This document shows, piece after piece, positions 49,561 through 61,112 of a DNA stretch of 64,000 nt. Every line of letters begins with the position of its first letter. The first letter of the stretch is position 1. Both the position numbers and the translations under genes were made by a program. Source of the DNA: Paucidesulfovibrio longus DSM 6739 (lineage in GTDB: Bacteria; Desulfobacterota; Desulfovibrionia; Desulfovibrionales; Desulfovibrionaceae); NCBI RefSeq assembly GCF_000420485.1, contig NZ_ATVA01000018.1, positions 62,001 to 126,000 of the forward strand, in the 5' to 3' direction. The notes under the pieces were generated by a model that was not told the DNA's origin, did not search any database, and saw only the letters and a program-made list of their open reading frames with translations.

Positions 49561-49814
49561 GTGTCCTCCTCGGGGCTTGCATCGCCCCTCTTGTATTCGG
49601 TGCGGGTCTGCTTCGCCGTGCCGCCCCGGCGGCGCAATGCGTCGTCGCGGGCAACGGCAGCTTGATGATATACATTTTTTTTTGCCGGGCTTCCACCCCC
49701 GCGCAGCGGCTCCATCCGATTAATAACGCGGTGTTGTATAGTCCCGGCCTTTGCCGGAGTCCAGCGCTGCGCGCTTGCATTTCACGGTTCGCGGGCCTAC
49801 CTTGCGCCTTCACC

Positions 49815-50972
49815 ATGACAGACGACAGATCGCGCAAAATGTACGTTTTCCTGCTTGTGCTGACCGTGGCCGCCTACGGCGCGTTCCAGGGCTGGCGCAC
49901 GCTCTTCAACAACTTCGCCGTGGAAGTCGCCGGGCTGAACGGCGCGCAGATGGGGCTGATCCAGTCCGTGCGCGAGGTGCCGGGCTTCCTGGCCCTGCTC
50001 GCGGTCTACGTGCTCTTCATCATCAGCCAGCATCGGCTGGCCGCGCTTTCCGTGGTCGTGCTCGGCCTGGGCGTGAGCATCACGGGCCTTTTGCCCCATT
50101 TCGCGGGGCTGACCTTCGCCGTGCTGCTGATGTCCTTCGGCTTCCACTATTTCGAAACCATGAACCAGTCCCTGACGCTGCAATATTTCGGCGTGCGGCA
50201 GGCCCCGCTGGTCATGGCGCGGCTGCGCAGCATCGGCGCGGCCACGAACCTCGCGGTGGGCGGGCTGGTCTGGCTCTTGGCCACCACCCTGGGCTTCACG
50301 TCCATGTTCGCCGTCATGGGCGCGGCAGCCATGGCGGTCGGGCTCTGGGCCTTGCCGCAGGATCCCACCCGGCAGGATCTGACCCCGCAGCACAAGAAGC
50401 TCATTTTTCGGCGCAAATACTGGCTCTTCTACATCCTGACCTTCCTTTCCGGCGGACGGCGGCAGATTTTCGTGGCCTTCGCGGTCTTTCTGCTGGTGCA
50501 GCGCTACGGCTACACCGTGCAGCACATCACGCTGCTGTTCGTGCTCAACAACGCGATCAACTGGGCGCTGAACCCGCTGATCGGCCGGGCGGTGAACCGT
50601 TTCGGCGAGCGCTGGGTCCTGTCGCTGGAATACGGCAGCCTGATCTTCATCTTCCTGGCCTACGCACTGGTGGACAACGCCTTGGTGGCGGGCGCGCTCT
50701 ACGTCCTGGACAACATCTTCTTCAACTTCGCCATGGCCATCCGCACCTACTACCAGAAGATCGCGGAACCGGGGGACATGGCCTCGGGCATGGCCGTGGG
50801 CTTCACCATCAACCACATCGCGGCGGTCTGCATTCCCGTGCTGGGCGGCCTGGCCTGGATGGTGGACTACCGCACCGTGTTCTTCGGCGCGGCGGGCATG
50901 AGCCTTGTCTCCCTGGCGCTTTCCCAGCTCGTGAATCCGCCCGCGCAACAGGAAGAGAGCGAGTCCGATTGA
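49815..50972 (+). CDS. MFS transporter
   Basis: 385 residues from the ATG at 49815 (MTDDRSRKMYVF), without a strong ribosome binding site. Twelve helices in two six-helix halves with a cytoplasmic loop near residues 175-200 (PQDPTRQDLTPQHKK). No clear substrate motif. It lies in the same direction as, but 227 bp before, cheD. Base use is typical of the window. Confidence 0.85.
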   Translation: MTDDRSRKMYVFLLVLTVAAYGAFQGWRTLFNNFAVEVAGLNGAQMGLIQSVREVPGFLALLAVYVLFIISQHRLAALSVVVLGLGVSITGLLPHFAGLTFAVLLMSFGFHYFETMNQSLTLQYFGVRQAPLVMARLRSIGAATNLAVGGLVWLLATTLGFTSMFAVMGAAAMAVGLWALPQDPTRQDLTPQHKKLIFRRKYWLFYILTFLSGGRRQIFVAFAVFLLVQRYGYTVQHITLLFVLNNAINWALNPLIGRAVNRFGERWVLSLEYGSLIFIFLAYALVDNALVAGALYVLDNIFFNFAMAIRTYYQKIAEPGDMASGMAVGFTINHIAAVCIPVLGGLAWMVDYRTVFFGAAGMSLVSLALSQLVNPPAQQEESESD

Positions 50973-51199
50973 CGCGCATCGCCCGAAACGGTTATGTATT
51001 TTAATCTTGCGGGCGACACCGGCAGTGGACAGGAGCTGCGCACGTCCGGGCAAGTGATCGGCGCTTTGGGAAATGCGGCAGGCCCGCGAAGCATTGTGCT
51101 TGTTTTTCCTGGCCCTTGTCCAAAGGACGCCGCAGAGGGCCATGCCATCGATATCATAGCGGACGCAAGGCGGAGTCGCCACAGGGCCGAGGGCTGATA

Positions 51200-51754
51200 A
51201 TGCAGGAGTTGGACAAGTATCCCCGCGTCTTTTTGCAGACCGGCGACTGTTTTTTCGGGGTCATGCCCACTCTGGTGACCACGGTGCTCGGCTCCTGCGT
51301 GGCCGTTACGCTGTTCAGCCCGGAAAAGCGCATGAGCGCCATTTGCCACGCCTTCCTGCCGGACAGCAAGGAAGACCGCACCCAGGGGCGCGATCCCCAG
51401 ACCTGCCGCTATGTGGATACGGCCCTGAGGAACATGCTCGACGCCATGGACAAGCTCGGAGCGCGGCGCTCGGCCCTGGAGGTCAAGATCATCGGCGGCG
51501 CGGCCGGGCTCGGAGCGGCCCTGGACAAGGGCAGCAGCTTCCGCATCGGCGAGCGCAACGTGAACATGGCCCGGCGCATCCTCACCGCCGAGGGATTGAC
51601 CATCTCCAAGGTGGATGTGGGCGGCAACCAGGGCCGCAAGGTGCTGTTTCTTTCCCATACCGGCGAGGCCTGGATCAAGCGCCTGAGCCCCATGGCCGCC
51701 GCGCGCGAGACCCTGGGCAAGGGACCGCTGGGACGCATGAACGGCTCGTTGTGA
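51200..51754 (+). CDS. cheD: Chemoreceptor glutamine deamidase CheD
   Basis: 184 residues from the ATG at 51200. The catalytic Cys (VLGSCVAVTLF, near 34) and His (AICHAFLP, near 51) and the downstream EVKIIGGAAGLG element match the family. CheD deamidates Gln residues of chemoreceptors and interacts with CheC. No other che gene is nearby. The next gene starts 7 nt after its stop, so the two are cotranscribed. Upstream frames in the 227-bp gap are not credible. Confidence 0.9.
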   Translation: MQELDKYPRVFLQTGDCFFGVMPTLVTTVLGSCVAVTLFSPEKRMSAICHAFLPDSKEDRTQGRDPQTCRYVDTALRNMLDAMDKLGARRSALEVKIIGGAAGLGAALDKGSSFRIGERNVNMARRILTAEGLTISKVDVGGNQGRKVLFLSHTGEAWIKRLSPMAAARETLGKGPLGRMNGSL

Positions 51755-51761
51755 GGCTGGC

Positions 51762-52868
51762 GTGCGCATAGTGCACTTCTCCACCAATTCTCTGGCCGGG
51801 ATGCCCCTGCGGCTGGTGCAGGGGCTGAACGCCCACACCCCCCACGAGGCCCGGCTCGTGGACCTCGAACGCTACTCCCTGGAAAAGCTCGGCTGGTACG
51901 AGCACGACATCGTCTTCGGCGAAACGCCCGAAGCCGCCGTGCGGGCCGCCGAAGAAGCCGACGTGCTGCACCTGCACAACTATCTCGACCTGGACTCCCG
52001 CGCGTTCGCGCCCATCGACTTCCGCGCGCTGCAACGGCGCGGCAAGCTCGTGCTGCGCCAGTTCCATTCCATTCCCGAAGTGGTCGCGGACCGCATGGGC
52101 GCGCCCCTGGCGCGGGTGCTCGGCTGCGAGCTGCCCGCCCTGGTCATCAGCCATTACCCGGAACGGTTCTATCCGCAGGCGCGGGTGGTGCCGAACTTCG
52201 TGCCCCAGGACGAGCCCGCCTACCGGCCTCCGGCGGAGGATGCGCCGTCCGGCTGCGATCTTTTCTTCAGCCCCACCAAGCTGACCAGCGCCTGGGAAAA
52301 CCGCTGGAACACCAAGGGCGCGCCCGAAGTCGAGGCCTTGATGCTGGCGCTGGCCGCGGAGACGGGCTGCACCTGCGAGACGGCGCACGGCCTGCCCCTG
52401 GCCGAGGTGCTGCGCCGCCGGAGCCGGGCGCGCATCGTGCTCGACGACATGTCCAACGGATCCATGCACCTTTCCGGGCTGGAGGGCATCAGCCAGGGCA
52501 AGCCGGTTCTCGCCTATCTGGACGAGCGGCAGCTGCGGGTGCTGGCCGAGATGGCGGGCGTCAGCTCCCAGCCCTATCTGAACGTCCGCCTGGAGGACGC
52601 CCGGCCCGTGCTGCGGCGGCTGCTGGCCGCGCCGGACGAGGCCCGCGAAATGGGCGCGGAGGCGCGGCGCTGGCTGGTGCGCCATTTCTCGGACCGCCAG
52701 CTCGTGGGCCGCTATGTGGATGCCTACGAGGAGCTGGCAGGCGGCGGCGGGCTCTCGCGGCAGAAATCCCTGCGCCTGGACGGCGCGCTGGCCCGCTTCC
52801 AGGCCGTGGAATTGCCGGAGCTGGCCTGGCGGGCCAGGGCTGCGCGCCGAGGCGGCGGCGAGCATTGA
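51762..52868 (+). CDS. Glycosyltransferase-like protein downstream of cheD
   Basis: 368 residues from a GTG at 51762. N-terminal Rossmann-like part HFSTNSLAGMPLRLVQGLN and ADVLHLHNYLDLDSR is typical of the acceptor lobe of GT-B enzymes. The C-terminal lobe contains the segments LDDMSNGSMHLSGLEGISQGKPVLAYL and RRWLVRHFSDRQLVGRYVDAYEEL, which resemble the Glu-containing nucleotide-sugar lobe. No membrane helix. The coupling with cheD hints at a role in flagellar or surface glycan modification, but this is inferred. Confidence 0.75.
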   Translation: MRIVHFSTNSLAGMPLRLVQGLNAHTPHEARLVDLERYSLEKLGWYEHDIVFGETPEAAVRAAEEADVLHLHNYLDLDSRAFAPIDFRALQRRGKLVLRQFHSIPEVVADRMGAPLARVLGCELPALVISHYPERFYPQARVVPNFVPQDEPAYRPPAEDAPSGCDLFFSPTKLTSAWENRWNTKGAPEVEALMLALAAETGCTCETAHGLPLAEVLRRRSRARIVLDDMSNGSMHLSGLEGISQGKPVLAYLDERQLRVLAEMAGVSSQPYLNVRLEDARPVLRRLLAAPDEAREMGAEARRWLVRHFSDRQLVGRYVDAYEELAGGGGLSRQKSLRLDGALARFQAVELPELAWRARAARRGGGEH

Positions 52869-53003
52869 TTTTTTCGCGCCCGGCGTGGGGCAGGGGACGG
52901 GAGGAGCCGGACGGAAATGGAACGGCGGCTCTTTTCCCTCTTTGCGTTTGCGCCGCATTTGCCCTAAGATGACCAGAACCAAAGATACAATTCGGGATAC
53001 GGG

Positions 53004-53693
53004 ATGCGCAGACGAGATTTGAAATTGACCATGCTTTCGGCGGTTCTGGCGCTGACGCTCTGCTGCGGCGCGGCCCTTGCCGCCGGGGACGAGACGCCCT
53101 GGAAGGTGCGGCGGCCCGCCGACAACACCGTCCTGCCCTCGGAGTTCGTGCACCGACCCGGTGCGGGAGAGCCGCTCCCGGCAGACGCCGGAACCGATGC
53201 TCCGGACGGCCGCTCCGAAACCGAGGGGGGGGATGCCGTGGCCGCGGCCAAACCCGCGCAAGAAGCTGAAAGCAAGGCCGAAAAACCGGAACGGGACACC
53301 GCGTCCGAGGAACAGGCCCGGCCCGCGCCGACTCCTTCCGCATCCTCCGGGACGCCTGCGGCGGACATGGGCCGCGCCGGCAACCTGGAATCCGTGAACC
53401 TGGCCAAGGGCGTGGCGCTGTTTCTGCCGCTGGACCGTCCGGCGGCCGAGCCGCGCACCTTCGTGCTCAAGCAGCCCGCGCGGATGGTCTTCGACCTCAT
53501 GGGCGCCTGGGACAACGTCGGCTCCAACGTCTACCGCCTGGATTCCCCGCTGGTCGAGAAGGTCGTGATGGGCGAGCACGCGGAGTTTCTTCGGCTGGTG
53601 GTCTATCTCAACGAAGCGGCGGGCGTGACGAGCCTTGCGGCCAAGACCACCTTCACTCCGGAAGGGATGCGGCTCGAACTCGACGCGGAATAG
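53004..53693 (+). CDS. AMIN-domain periplasmic protein
   Basis: 229 residues with a signal peptide of about 27 residues (ending GAALAAGDE). Residues 45-125 are a low-complexity Ala/Pro/Glu linker. The C-terminal 100 residues match the AMIN domain ([45 protein letters not shown]). AMIN domains direct proteins to the cell envelope, binding peptidoglycan or outer-membrane secretins. No catalytic domain follows, so it is a stand-alone form. It lies 135 nt after the glycosyltransferase. Confidence 0.87.
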   Translation: MRRRDLKLTMLSAVLALTLCCGAALAAGDETPWKVRRPADNTVLPSEFVHRPGAGEPLPADAGTDAPDGRSETEGGDAVAAAKPAQEAESKAEKPERDTASEEQARPAPTPSASSGTPAADMGRAGNLESVNLAKGVALFLPLDRPAAEPRTFVLKQPARMVFDLMGAWDNVGSNVYRLDSPLVEKVVMGEHAEFLRLVVYLNEAAGVTSLAAKTTFTPEGMRLELDAE

Positions 53694-53720
53694 CGCTTCT
53701 TTTTGCTCGTTTCCCAAATG

Positions 53721-53749
53721 TAACAATCGGGTCATTGGATCGTAACGAG
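53721..53749 (+). promoter_or_regulatory. Candidate Pho box upstream of pstB
   Basis: Three 7-mers with exact 11-bp period: GTAACAA (53721-53727), GTCATTG (53732-53738) and GTAACGA (53743-53749). The period and the GTMA-type core fit PhoB boxes, which have 7-bp repeats separated by 4 bp. Located 75 nt before pstB. Confidence 0.6.
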
Positions 53750-53824
53750 ATCCGGCTAACAGAGGCAGAGCCGCGACGCCCCGGATCGGGCGGCGCACAA
53801 GCGAATCGCCAAAGGGAGAGCAAA

Positions 53825-54583
53825 GTGCCCGAAATAAAAGTTTCTTCGGTCAATCTCAATTTCTTTTACGGGGACTTCAAGGCCCTTGAGGACATCAGCC
53901 TGGACTTCGAAGCGAACCAGGTCACGGCCCTCATCGGCCCCTCCGGTTGCGGAAAAAGCACGTACCTGCGCTGCATCAACCGCATGAACGACCTCATCGC
54001 GGGAACCCGCGTGGAAGGGCGTCTGACCCTCGACGGCGAGGACGTCTACGCGCCCGGAATCGACGTGGTCGCCCTGCGCAGACGGATCGGCATGGTCTTT
54101 CAGAAGCCGAACCCCTTTCCCAAGACCATATATGAAAACGTGGCCTACGGCCTGCGCGTCAACGGCGTGAGCGACAAGCGCCTGCTCGACGCCCGGGTCG
54201 AGGAAAGCCTCAAGGGCGCCGCGCTCTGGGACGAGGTCAAGGACCGGCTGCACTCCTCGGCGCTGGGCCTTTCCGGCGGCCAGCAGCAGCGGCTCTGCAT
54301 CGCCCGGGCGCTCGCCGTGCAGCCGGAAGTGCTGCTCATGGACGAGCCCGCCTCGGCCCTCGACCCCATCGCCACCCAGAAGATCGAGGATCTGATCCAC
54401 GAACTGAAACGCGACTTCACGATCATCATCGTGACCCACTCCATGCAGCAGGCGGCGCGCGTTTCCGACCGGACGGCCTTTTTCTACATGGGCAGGCTCA
54501 TCGAGGTGGACACCACCAAGTCCATGTTCACCAAGCCCAAGAACAAGCAGACCGAAGACTATATCACAGGCCGCTTCGGCTAG
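53825..54583 (+). CDS. pstB: Phosphate ABC transporter ATP-binding protein
   Basis: 252 residues from a GTG at 53825 with GGGAGAG upstream; the longer ATG frame from 53735 would overlap the Pho-box-like repeat. Walker [12 protein letters not shown], signature [15 protein letters not shown] and Walker [12 protein letters not shown] are intact, with the PstB-typical [11 protein letters not shown]. It powers phosphate uptake. The other transporter genes pstS, pstC and pstA are not in this window; here pstB is followed 14 nt later by phoU. Confidence 0.97.
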   Translation: MPEIKVSSVNLNFFYGDFKALEDISLDFEANQVTALIGPSGCGKSTYLRCINRMNDLIAGTRVEGRLTLDGEDVYAPGIDVVALRRRIGMVFQKPNPFPKTIYENVAYGLRVNGVSDKRLLDARVEESLKGAALWDEVKDRLHSSALGLSGGQQQRLCIARALAVQPEVLLMDEPASALDPIATQKIEDLIHELKRDFTIIIVTHSMQQAARVSDRTAFFYMGRLIEVDTTKSMFTKPKNKQTEDYITGRFG

Positions 54584-54597
54584 AGAGAGAGGGACGC

Positions 54598-55263
54598 ATG
54601 GAACAGAGAGCGCATTTTTCGCATAAGCTCGAAGAGTTGAAGATGCTCGTGCTGCGCATGGCCGCCTTGAGCGAAAAGGCCGTGCACAACGCGATCAAGG
54701 GCATGTTCGAACTCGACGGCGAACTGGCCGAGGAAGTCATCAACCATGACTGCGACATCAACAATCTCGAGGACGAGATCGACCGCTTCGTGGTCGAGAC
54801 CCTGGCCCTGGACCAGCCCATGGCCACGGACCTGCGCTTCCTCGTGGGCGTGAGCCGCATCACCATCAACCTGGAGCGCCTGGGCGACGAGGCCGTGAAC
54901 CTGGCCCACAGGACGCTGTTTTTGGCCACCCGGCCGCCCCTGCCGTTCAACCAGAAGATGGAAATGCTCGCCGAGACGGCCAAGAACATGGTTTCCCTGG
55001 CGGTGAAGGCTTTTGTGGACCGCGACGTGAAGCTGGCCGAAAAGGTCTGCGTCATGGACAACGAGGCCGACGAGCTGAACATCAAGCTGCTCAAGGAATA
55101 CATCTCCAGCATGGTCACCGAGACGCGCATCGTCGAGCGCGGGGTGCATTCCATCCTCAGCGCGCGCCACCTGGAGCGCGTCGCGGACCTGGCCACGAAC
55201 ATTTCCGAGAGCGTGATATTCATCGTCGAGGGCGTGAACGTGAAGCACCGCTGCAAGGCCTGA
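54598..55263 (+). CDS. phoU: Phosphate signalling protein PhoU
   Basis: 221 residues forming two three-helix bundles. The metal-binding E/D-rich signatures are RLGDEAVNLA in the first half and HLERVADLATNISE in the second. PhoU links Pst transport to PhoR activity and controls phosphate uptake. It is 14 nt after pstB and ends with a strong terminator. Confidence 0.97.
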   Translation: MEQRAHFSHKLEELKMLVLRMAALSEKAVHNAIKGMFELDGELAEEVINHDCDINNLEDEIDRFVVETLALDQPMATDLRFLVGVSRITINLERLGDEAVNLAHRTLFLATRPPLPFNQKMEMLAETAKNMVSLAVKAFVDRDVKLAEKVCVMDNEADELNIKLLKEYISSMVTETRIVERGVHSILSARHLERVADLATNISESVIFIVEGVNVKHRCKA

Positions 55264-55307
55264 CCCGCTTCGGATCGTCCTTGCAATCCGCACAAGGCGA
55301 TATTGGG

Positions 55308-55334
55308 AAAACGGCCGCGCAGAGCGGCCGTTTT
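55308..55334 (+). terminator. Intrinsic terminator after phoU
   Basis: Perfect 11-bp stem AAAACGGCCGC with GCGGCCGTTTT, GCAGA loop. Confidence 0.92.
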
Positions 55335-55425
55335 CATTGGCGAAGTCTTGCGGGCCGGGCGCTTGCGGCAAGCTTTCTTCAGGTGGAAAACGGTTTACAG
55401 GCAACCTATTTTCAGATAGTGACGT

Positions 55426-55530
55426 GTGTTCGTGCCGGTGCGCTTCGCCCCGGTACAACACAGCCGCATCGCGGCGCTGGGCGTCGGCCTTCGGGCCGTC
55501 CGGGCAATCAAGGCTTCGCCGACCTCGGAG
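55426..55530 (+). promoter_or_regulatory. Possible structured leader of rpsA
   Basis: Hairpins can be drawn at 55426-55461 (GTGTT and CCGG arms pairing with CCGG and AACAC) and at about 55484-55502 (GGCC with TTCG). S1 mRNA leaders are structured in some bacteria. No known element recognised. Confidence 0.3.
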
Positions 55531-55612
55531 CGATTCCAAGCCATGATTGCGGACCGGGCTCCGGTCGCGGTGCAAAAATACACTGTCCGAGGTTATGTCG
55601 TGGAGGTAACCC

Positions 55613-57386
<1,774 letters not shown>

Positions 57387-57397
<11 letters not shown>

Positions 57398-58289
57398 GGC
57401 TGGATTCTCCGCGCGACATCCGCTTCTCTTCGGATTTGCGTTACTATTGATGGCCGTGGTCCTCTTTACGGGGGCCTCGGCCATTTTTCGTGCGCTCCGG
57501 GTGGGGCAGGACGGCGTGGGCGGGCGCACCGTGGGCGTGGTCCATCTCACGGGCATGATCCTGGACGGCAGGGACGTTGTCGATTTCCTGCGGGAGCTGC
57601 GCGAGGACGACGCCGTGGAAGGCGTGCTCCTGCGCGTGGATTCGCCGGGTGGAGCCGTGGCCCCCTCCCAGGAGATGTTCCGGGCCGTGCGCGAGCTGGC
57701 CGAGGTCAAGCCCGTGGTGGCTTCCTACGGTTCGGTCGCCGCTTCGGGCGGATACTACGCCTCTTGCCCGGCCACCCTCATCGTGGCCAACCCCGGCAGC
57801 GTGACCGGGTCCATCGGCGTGCTCATGGAATACGTCGATTTCAGCGACCTTGCCGGCGATCTCGGCGTGCGCCGGGTGCTGCTGGCCTCCGGCGCGAACA
57901 AGGGCGCAGGCTCGCCCCTGGAGCCGCTGACCCCGGCGCAGCGCGACCAGCTCATGGGGCTGATCATGGACATGCACGACCAGTTCGTCTCGGACGTGGC
58001 CGTGGCCCGGCACATGCGCAAGGACGCCGTGGCCGCGCTGGCGGACGGGCGCGTGTTCACGGGTCGGCAGGCCAGGGACAACGGGCTGGTGGACGAACTC
58101 GGCGGGTACGAGGTCGCCTTGCAGCGGCTCATGGACCTTTGCGGCATGACCAAGCGCCCCAATCTTTACGAAGGCCCCCCGGTGGACGTGCCGCTTCTGG
58201 ACAGGCTCATGGGCGCGGGCGCCTCCGCTGGGCTGGCCACGTTCTGGAACGAGAGACTCGCGCCCGGCGCACGCTTTCTGTATAGATAG
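57387..58289 (+). CDS. sppA: Signal peptide peptidase SppA, short form (S49 family)
   Basis: 300 residues from the ATG at 57387, inside the end of rpsA. One N-terminal signal-anchor helix (LLFGFALLLMAVVLFTGAS) precedes the periplasmic protease domain. Catalytic Ser in YGSVAASGGYYAS and Lys in ASGANKGAGSP match the Ser/Lys dyad. It degrades cleaved signal peptides in the membrane. The 11-nt overlap means translation depends partly on rpsA, giving high expression for a protease. Confidence 0.93.
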
Positions 58290-58346
58290 AGCGCGTCGCC
58301 CCGGCAGGCGGGACCGGCCCTCTCCCGCGCAAGACCCCGGAGCAAA

Positions 58347-59636
58347 ATGTCCCTGACCATCGCCTGCATCGGCCCATCCGATTCTCTCGCCGTCATCGGC
58401 GAAGCCTTTGGCCGCTTTTTCCCGAACCTCGGCTTCCGGGCCTACGTCCGCGAGCGTACCGAGGATTCCTGGGAGGTGCTGGAGCAGAGCCAGAGCGAAT
58501 GCGACGGCATCCTCTTCTCCGGCATCGGCGTGCAGGAGGCGGCCAAGGCGCGCGGCAGCGTCACCAAGCCCCATGCCCAGATCGAGCGCGGAGCGTACAG
58601 CCTGCTCCGCGTCTTTTCCGAGATACAGCGCAGCGGCCAGCCTTTCGGCCGGGTCAGCATCGACGTGGTCGCGGATCAGGTTCTGCGGGAGGTCATCCGA
58701 GAATTCGGCGTTCCGTTCGACCAGGTCCATTCCATGCCCTTTGCCGTGCACCACAGGGAACAGGAATACCGCGACCGGCATCGGGAACTGCTGGATTCCG
58801 GCCAGGCGGATCTGGCCATAACCGGCTTCGGCTCGGTTTTCCGGGAACTTCAGGATACGGGTTATCCTGTTTTCCGTATGCTTCCCAGCGCGTTGCAGGT
58901 GCGCGAGACCGTGGAGCTGTTGCTGGCCGATATTTCGACCCGCAACCTGCGCTCGGCAGGCATCGCCATCCAGATCGTCCGGCTGCACGGCGAAGCGGAG
59001 CAATCCGTGAACCAGTACGATCAGATGAAGGACGAAGGCCGCTTCTACCTGCAACTGCTGGAATACGTGCGCATGATCCAGGGCAGCCTCTTCAGCTTCG
59101 GAAAGCGCGAATACGTCATCTTTTCCACCCGTGGGGTCATTGAAAGCCCGGTCCACCTGGATATGTTCACCCGGCTCCTGGCCTGGGGCCGAAACAACAA
59201 CCTGCTGTTCTCCTCCGGCATCGGCATCGGGGCCACGGCCTTCGAGGCGGAAAAGGCCGCGCGCAACGCCCTGGCCAACGGTCGCCGGCTGCCGCAGGGC
59301 GGAGTGTTTCTCATGCACGGGGAGCAACTGCGCGGCCCCCTGGGCGAAAGCGACGAGCTGCGATTCCGGACCCGCGTCCAGGATGCGGCGCAGCTGCGCA
59401 TGGCCGAGGAGATCGGCATCAGCCCCAGCGCCCTGGACCGCATCCGCTCGATCATGGAGTCCACGGGCAAAAGCACCTTCGACTCGGCGGATCTGGCCGC
59501 CTGCCTCGGCATCAGCGAGCGCAGCGCCCGCAGAATGCTTAAGAAATTTCTGGACGGCGGCCATGCCAGGCTGGTCGGCAAGGAAAATGCCCACCAGGTC
59601 GGGCGGCCCAAAAATTTGGTCCGGCTCATGATTTAG
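58347..59636 (+). CDS. Transcriptional regulator with a GGDEF-like fold and C-terminal winged helix
   Basis: 429 residues. Residues 1-200 resemble a sensor domain of PrpR/periplasmic-binding type (GPSDSLAVIGEAFGRFFPN). Residues about 205-345 look like a nucleotidyl-cyclase/GGDEF-type fold (SLFSFGKREYVIFSTRG and GIGIGATAFEAEKAARNAL) but lack the GGDEF signature, so it should be non-catalytic. The last 70 residues form a winged helix (FDSADLAACLGISERSARRMLKKFLDGG). It heads, 229 bp upstream, the four-gene group at 59866-63493 and probably regulates it. Confidence 0.78.
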   Translation: MSLTIACIGPSDSLAVIGEAFGRFFPNLGFRAYVRERTEDSWEVLEQSQSECDGILFSGIGVQEAAKARGSVTKPHAQIERGAYSLLRVFSEIQRSGQPFGRVSIDVVADQVLREVIREFGVPFDQVHSMPFAVHHREQEYRDRHRELLDSGQADLAITGFGSVFRELQDTGYPVFRMLPSALQVRETVELLLADISTRNLRSAGIAIQIVRLHGEAEQSVNQYDQMKDEGRFYLQLLEYVRMIQGSLFSFGKREYVIFSTRGVIESPVHLDMFTRLLAWGRNNNLLFSSGIGIGATAFEAEKAARNALANGRRLPQGGVFLMHGEQLRGPLGESDELRFRTRVQDAAQLRMAEEIGISPSALDRIRSIMESTGKSTFDSADLAACLGISERSARRMLKKFLDGGHARLVGKENAHQVGRPKNLVRLMI

Positions 59637-59659
59637 TAGCGCGACGATATTTTTTTTGC

Positions 59660-59860
59660 TAGTTTCGGACCTGTTTTTGACATGGCTGAAATTGTCGGCC
59701 CGGCAAACGGGTCGGCCCAAGGAGGGAAACTCCAACCCCAAGGGAGGCAGTGCATTCGTTGTCCAGGGAGCCCCGCGCGGGGACCGGCCGAGCTCCCTTC
59801 CCGACGGGGAGGGCCGGACGCGCAGGTGACGCCGTAATGGTTTTGATCGGGAGGGAATAC
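59660..59860 (+). promoter_or_regulatory. GC-rich structured leader before the DUF3100-type genes
   Basis: The 229-bp gap contains TTGACA (about 59677) and several nested inverted repeats: GGCCCG with CGGGTC (near 59697), CCCCGCGCGGGG inside GGAGC/GCTCC (59768-59800), and CTCCC with GGGAG. I could not match a known riboswitch class. GGGAGGG precedes the start codon. Confidence 0.35.
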
Positions 59861-59865
59861 ATACG

Positions 59866-60663
59866 ATGACAGACGCAATCAAAAACGTGAAGGTCCATCT
59901 CGTCGTGCTCGTGCTGGTGTGCGTGTCCGAGCTGATCGGGATACTCAAATTCGATGTGGGGCCGGGCACTCTGGTGCTGCTGCCCATGCTCTACGCCGTG
60001 TTCCTCGGCACCTTTCTCGGCCCCAAGTTTCTCAAGGTCGTCAACGACAAGGACATGCTGGATTCCAGCACCCTGGTCAGCCTGACCCTGATGCTGCTCA
60101 TGGCCCGCTACGGCACGCTCGTCGGCCCGAAGTTCTTCGAGATCCTCAAGGCCGGGCCTGCGCTGATTCTTCAGGAGTTCGGCAACATCGGCACCCTCGT
60201 GATCGGCATTCCCATCGCCATGTTCCTGGGCCTGCGGCGCGAGGCCGTGGGCGCGGCCCACTCCATCGCCCGCGAGCCCAACGTGGCCCTCATCGGCGAC
60301 ATCTACGGGCTGGATTCCCCCGAAGGGCGCGGCGTCATGGGCGTGTACATCTGCGGCACCGTGTTCGGAACCATCTTTTACGGCCTTGCCGCCTCGTTCC
60401 TGAGCGTGCTGGACGTGTTCCACCCCTATGCCCTGGCCATGGCCGCGGGCGTCGGCTCGGCGAGCATGATGACCGCCACCGTGGGCAGCCTCAGCGCCCA
60501 CTATCCGGCCATGGCGGACAAGATCCAGGCGTTCGGCGTTGCCAGCAACACCCTCTCCGGCCTGGACGGCGTGTACATGTCCATGTTCATCGCCCTGCCC
60601 CTTTCCAACAAGCTCTACAACCTGCTGTACCGGCTCAGGTTCGGTAAGACCGAGGAGGCCTAG
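59866..60663 (+). CDS. DUF3100-type membrane protein
   Basis: 265 residues with about eight helices. The pattern PGTLVLLPMLYAVFLGTFLGP near residues 33-53, the segment IAREPNVALIGDIYGLDSPEGRG and the glycine-rich GVGSASMMTATVGSLSAHYP resemble DUF3100 proteins, thought to be secondary transporters. It couples with the next small membrane gene (2-nt gap). The start at 59866 follows GGGAGGG. Likely the main transport subunit of a two-part permease. Confidence 0.75.
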   Translation: MTDAIKNVKVHLVVLVLVCVSELIGILKFDVGPGTLVLLPMLYAVFLGTFLGPKFLKVVNDKDMLDSSTLVSLTLMLLMARYGTLVGPKFFEILKAGPALILQEFGNIGTLVIGIPIAMFLGLRREAVGAAHSIAREPNVALIGDIYGLDSPEGRGVMGVYICGTVFGTIFYGLAASFLSVLDVFHPYALAMAAGVGSASMMTATVGSLSAHYPAMADKIQAFGVASNTLSGLDGVYMSMFIALPLSNKLYNLLYRLRFGKTEEA

Positions 60664-60665
60664 TC

Positions 60666-61112
60666 ATGCGCAAGATCGTTGAATCCGCCATCGTGCTGGT
60701 CCTGGTCGGCGTGATCACCCTCATCGGCAACCGCATCGGCTACGGCTTCGGCCTGCTGGAAGCGTTGCCGGGCATGGCCGTGCTCGTGGCCATCTGCCTT
60801 CTCGGCGTGCTCGCCAATGCCTACGTCTTCAAGCTGCCCACGGTGCTCTACGTCATCACCTTCGGCATGATCGTGACCCTGCCTGGCTTTCCGGGCAGCG
60901 AACAGTTCGCCGCCTGGGTCGGCAAGGTCAACTTCCTGGCCCTGACCACCCCCATCCTGGCCTACGCCGGGGTCGGCATCGGCAAGGATCTGCCCGCGCT
61001 GAAGAAGACCGGCTGGCGCATCGTCGCGGTCAGCCTGTTCGTCATGGCCGGAACCTACCTCGCCTCGGCGGGAATCGCCCAGGTGACGCTGAAATTCCTT
61101 GGAGAGATCTAA
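60666..61112 (+). CDS. Small four-helix membrane partner of the DUF3100-type protein
   Basis: 148 residues with four to five hydrophobic helices (AIVLVLVGVITLIGNRIGYG, then LEALPGMAVLVAICLLGVLA and others). The gene starts two nt after the previous stop and ends directly before the amidohydrolase start (stop 61112, next start 61113). It shares no clear motif with known families except general resemblance to the partner of DUF3100. Two-component permease inferred. Confidence 0.7.
   Translation: MRKIVESAIVLVLVGVITLIGNRIGYGFGLLEALPGMAVLVAICLLGVLANAYVFKLPTVLYVITFGMIVTLPGFPGSEQFAAWVGKVNFLALTTPILAYAGVGIGKDLPALKKTGWRIVAVSLFVMAGTYLASAGIAQVTLKFLGEI

Noticed and set aside
50994-51197. Small frame of 67 residues before cheD
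   Set aside because: No ribosome binding site, no recognisable features, and ends just before cheD; the region is more likely its leader.
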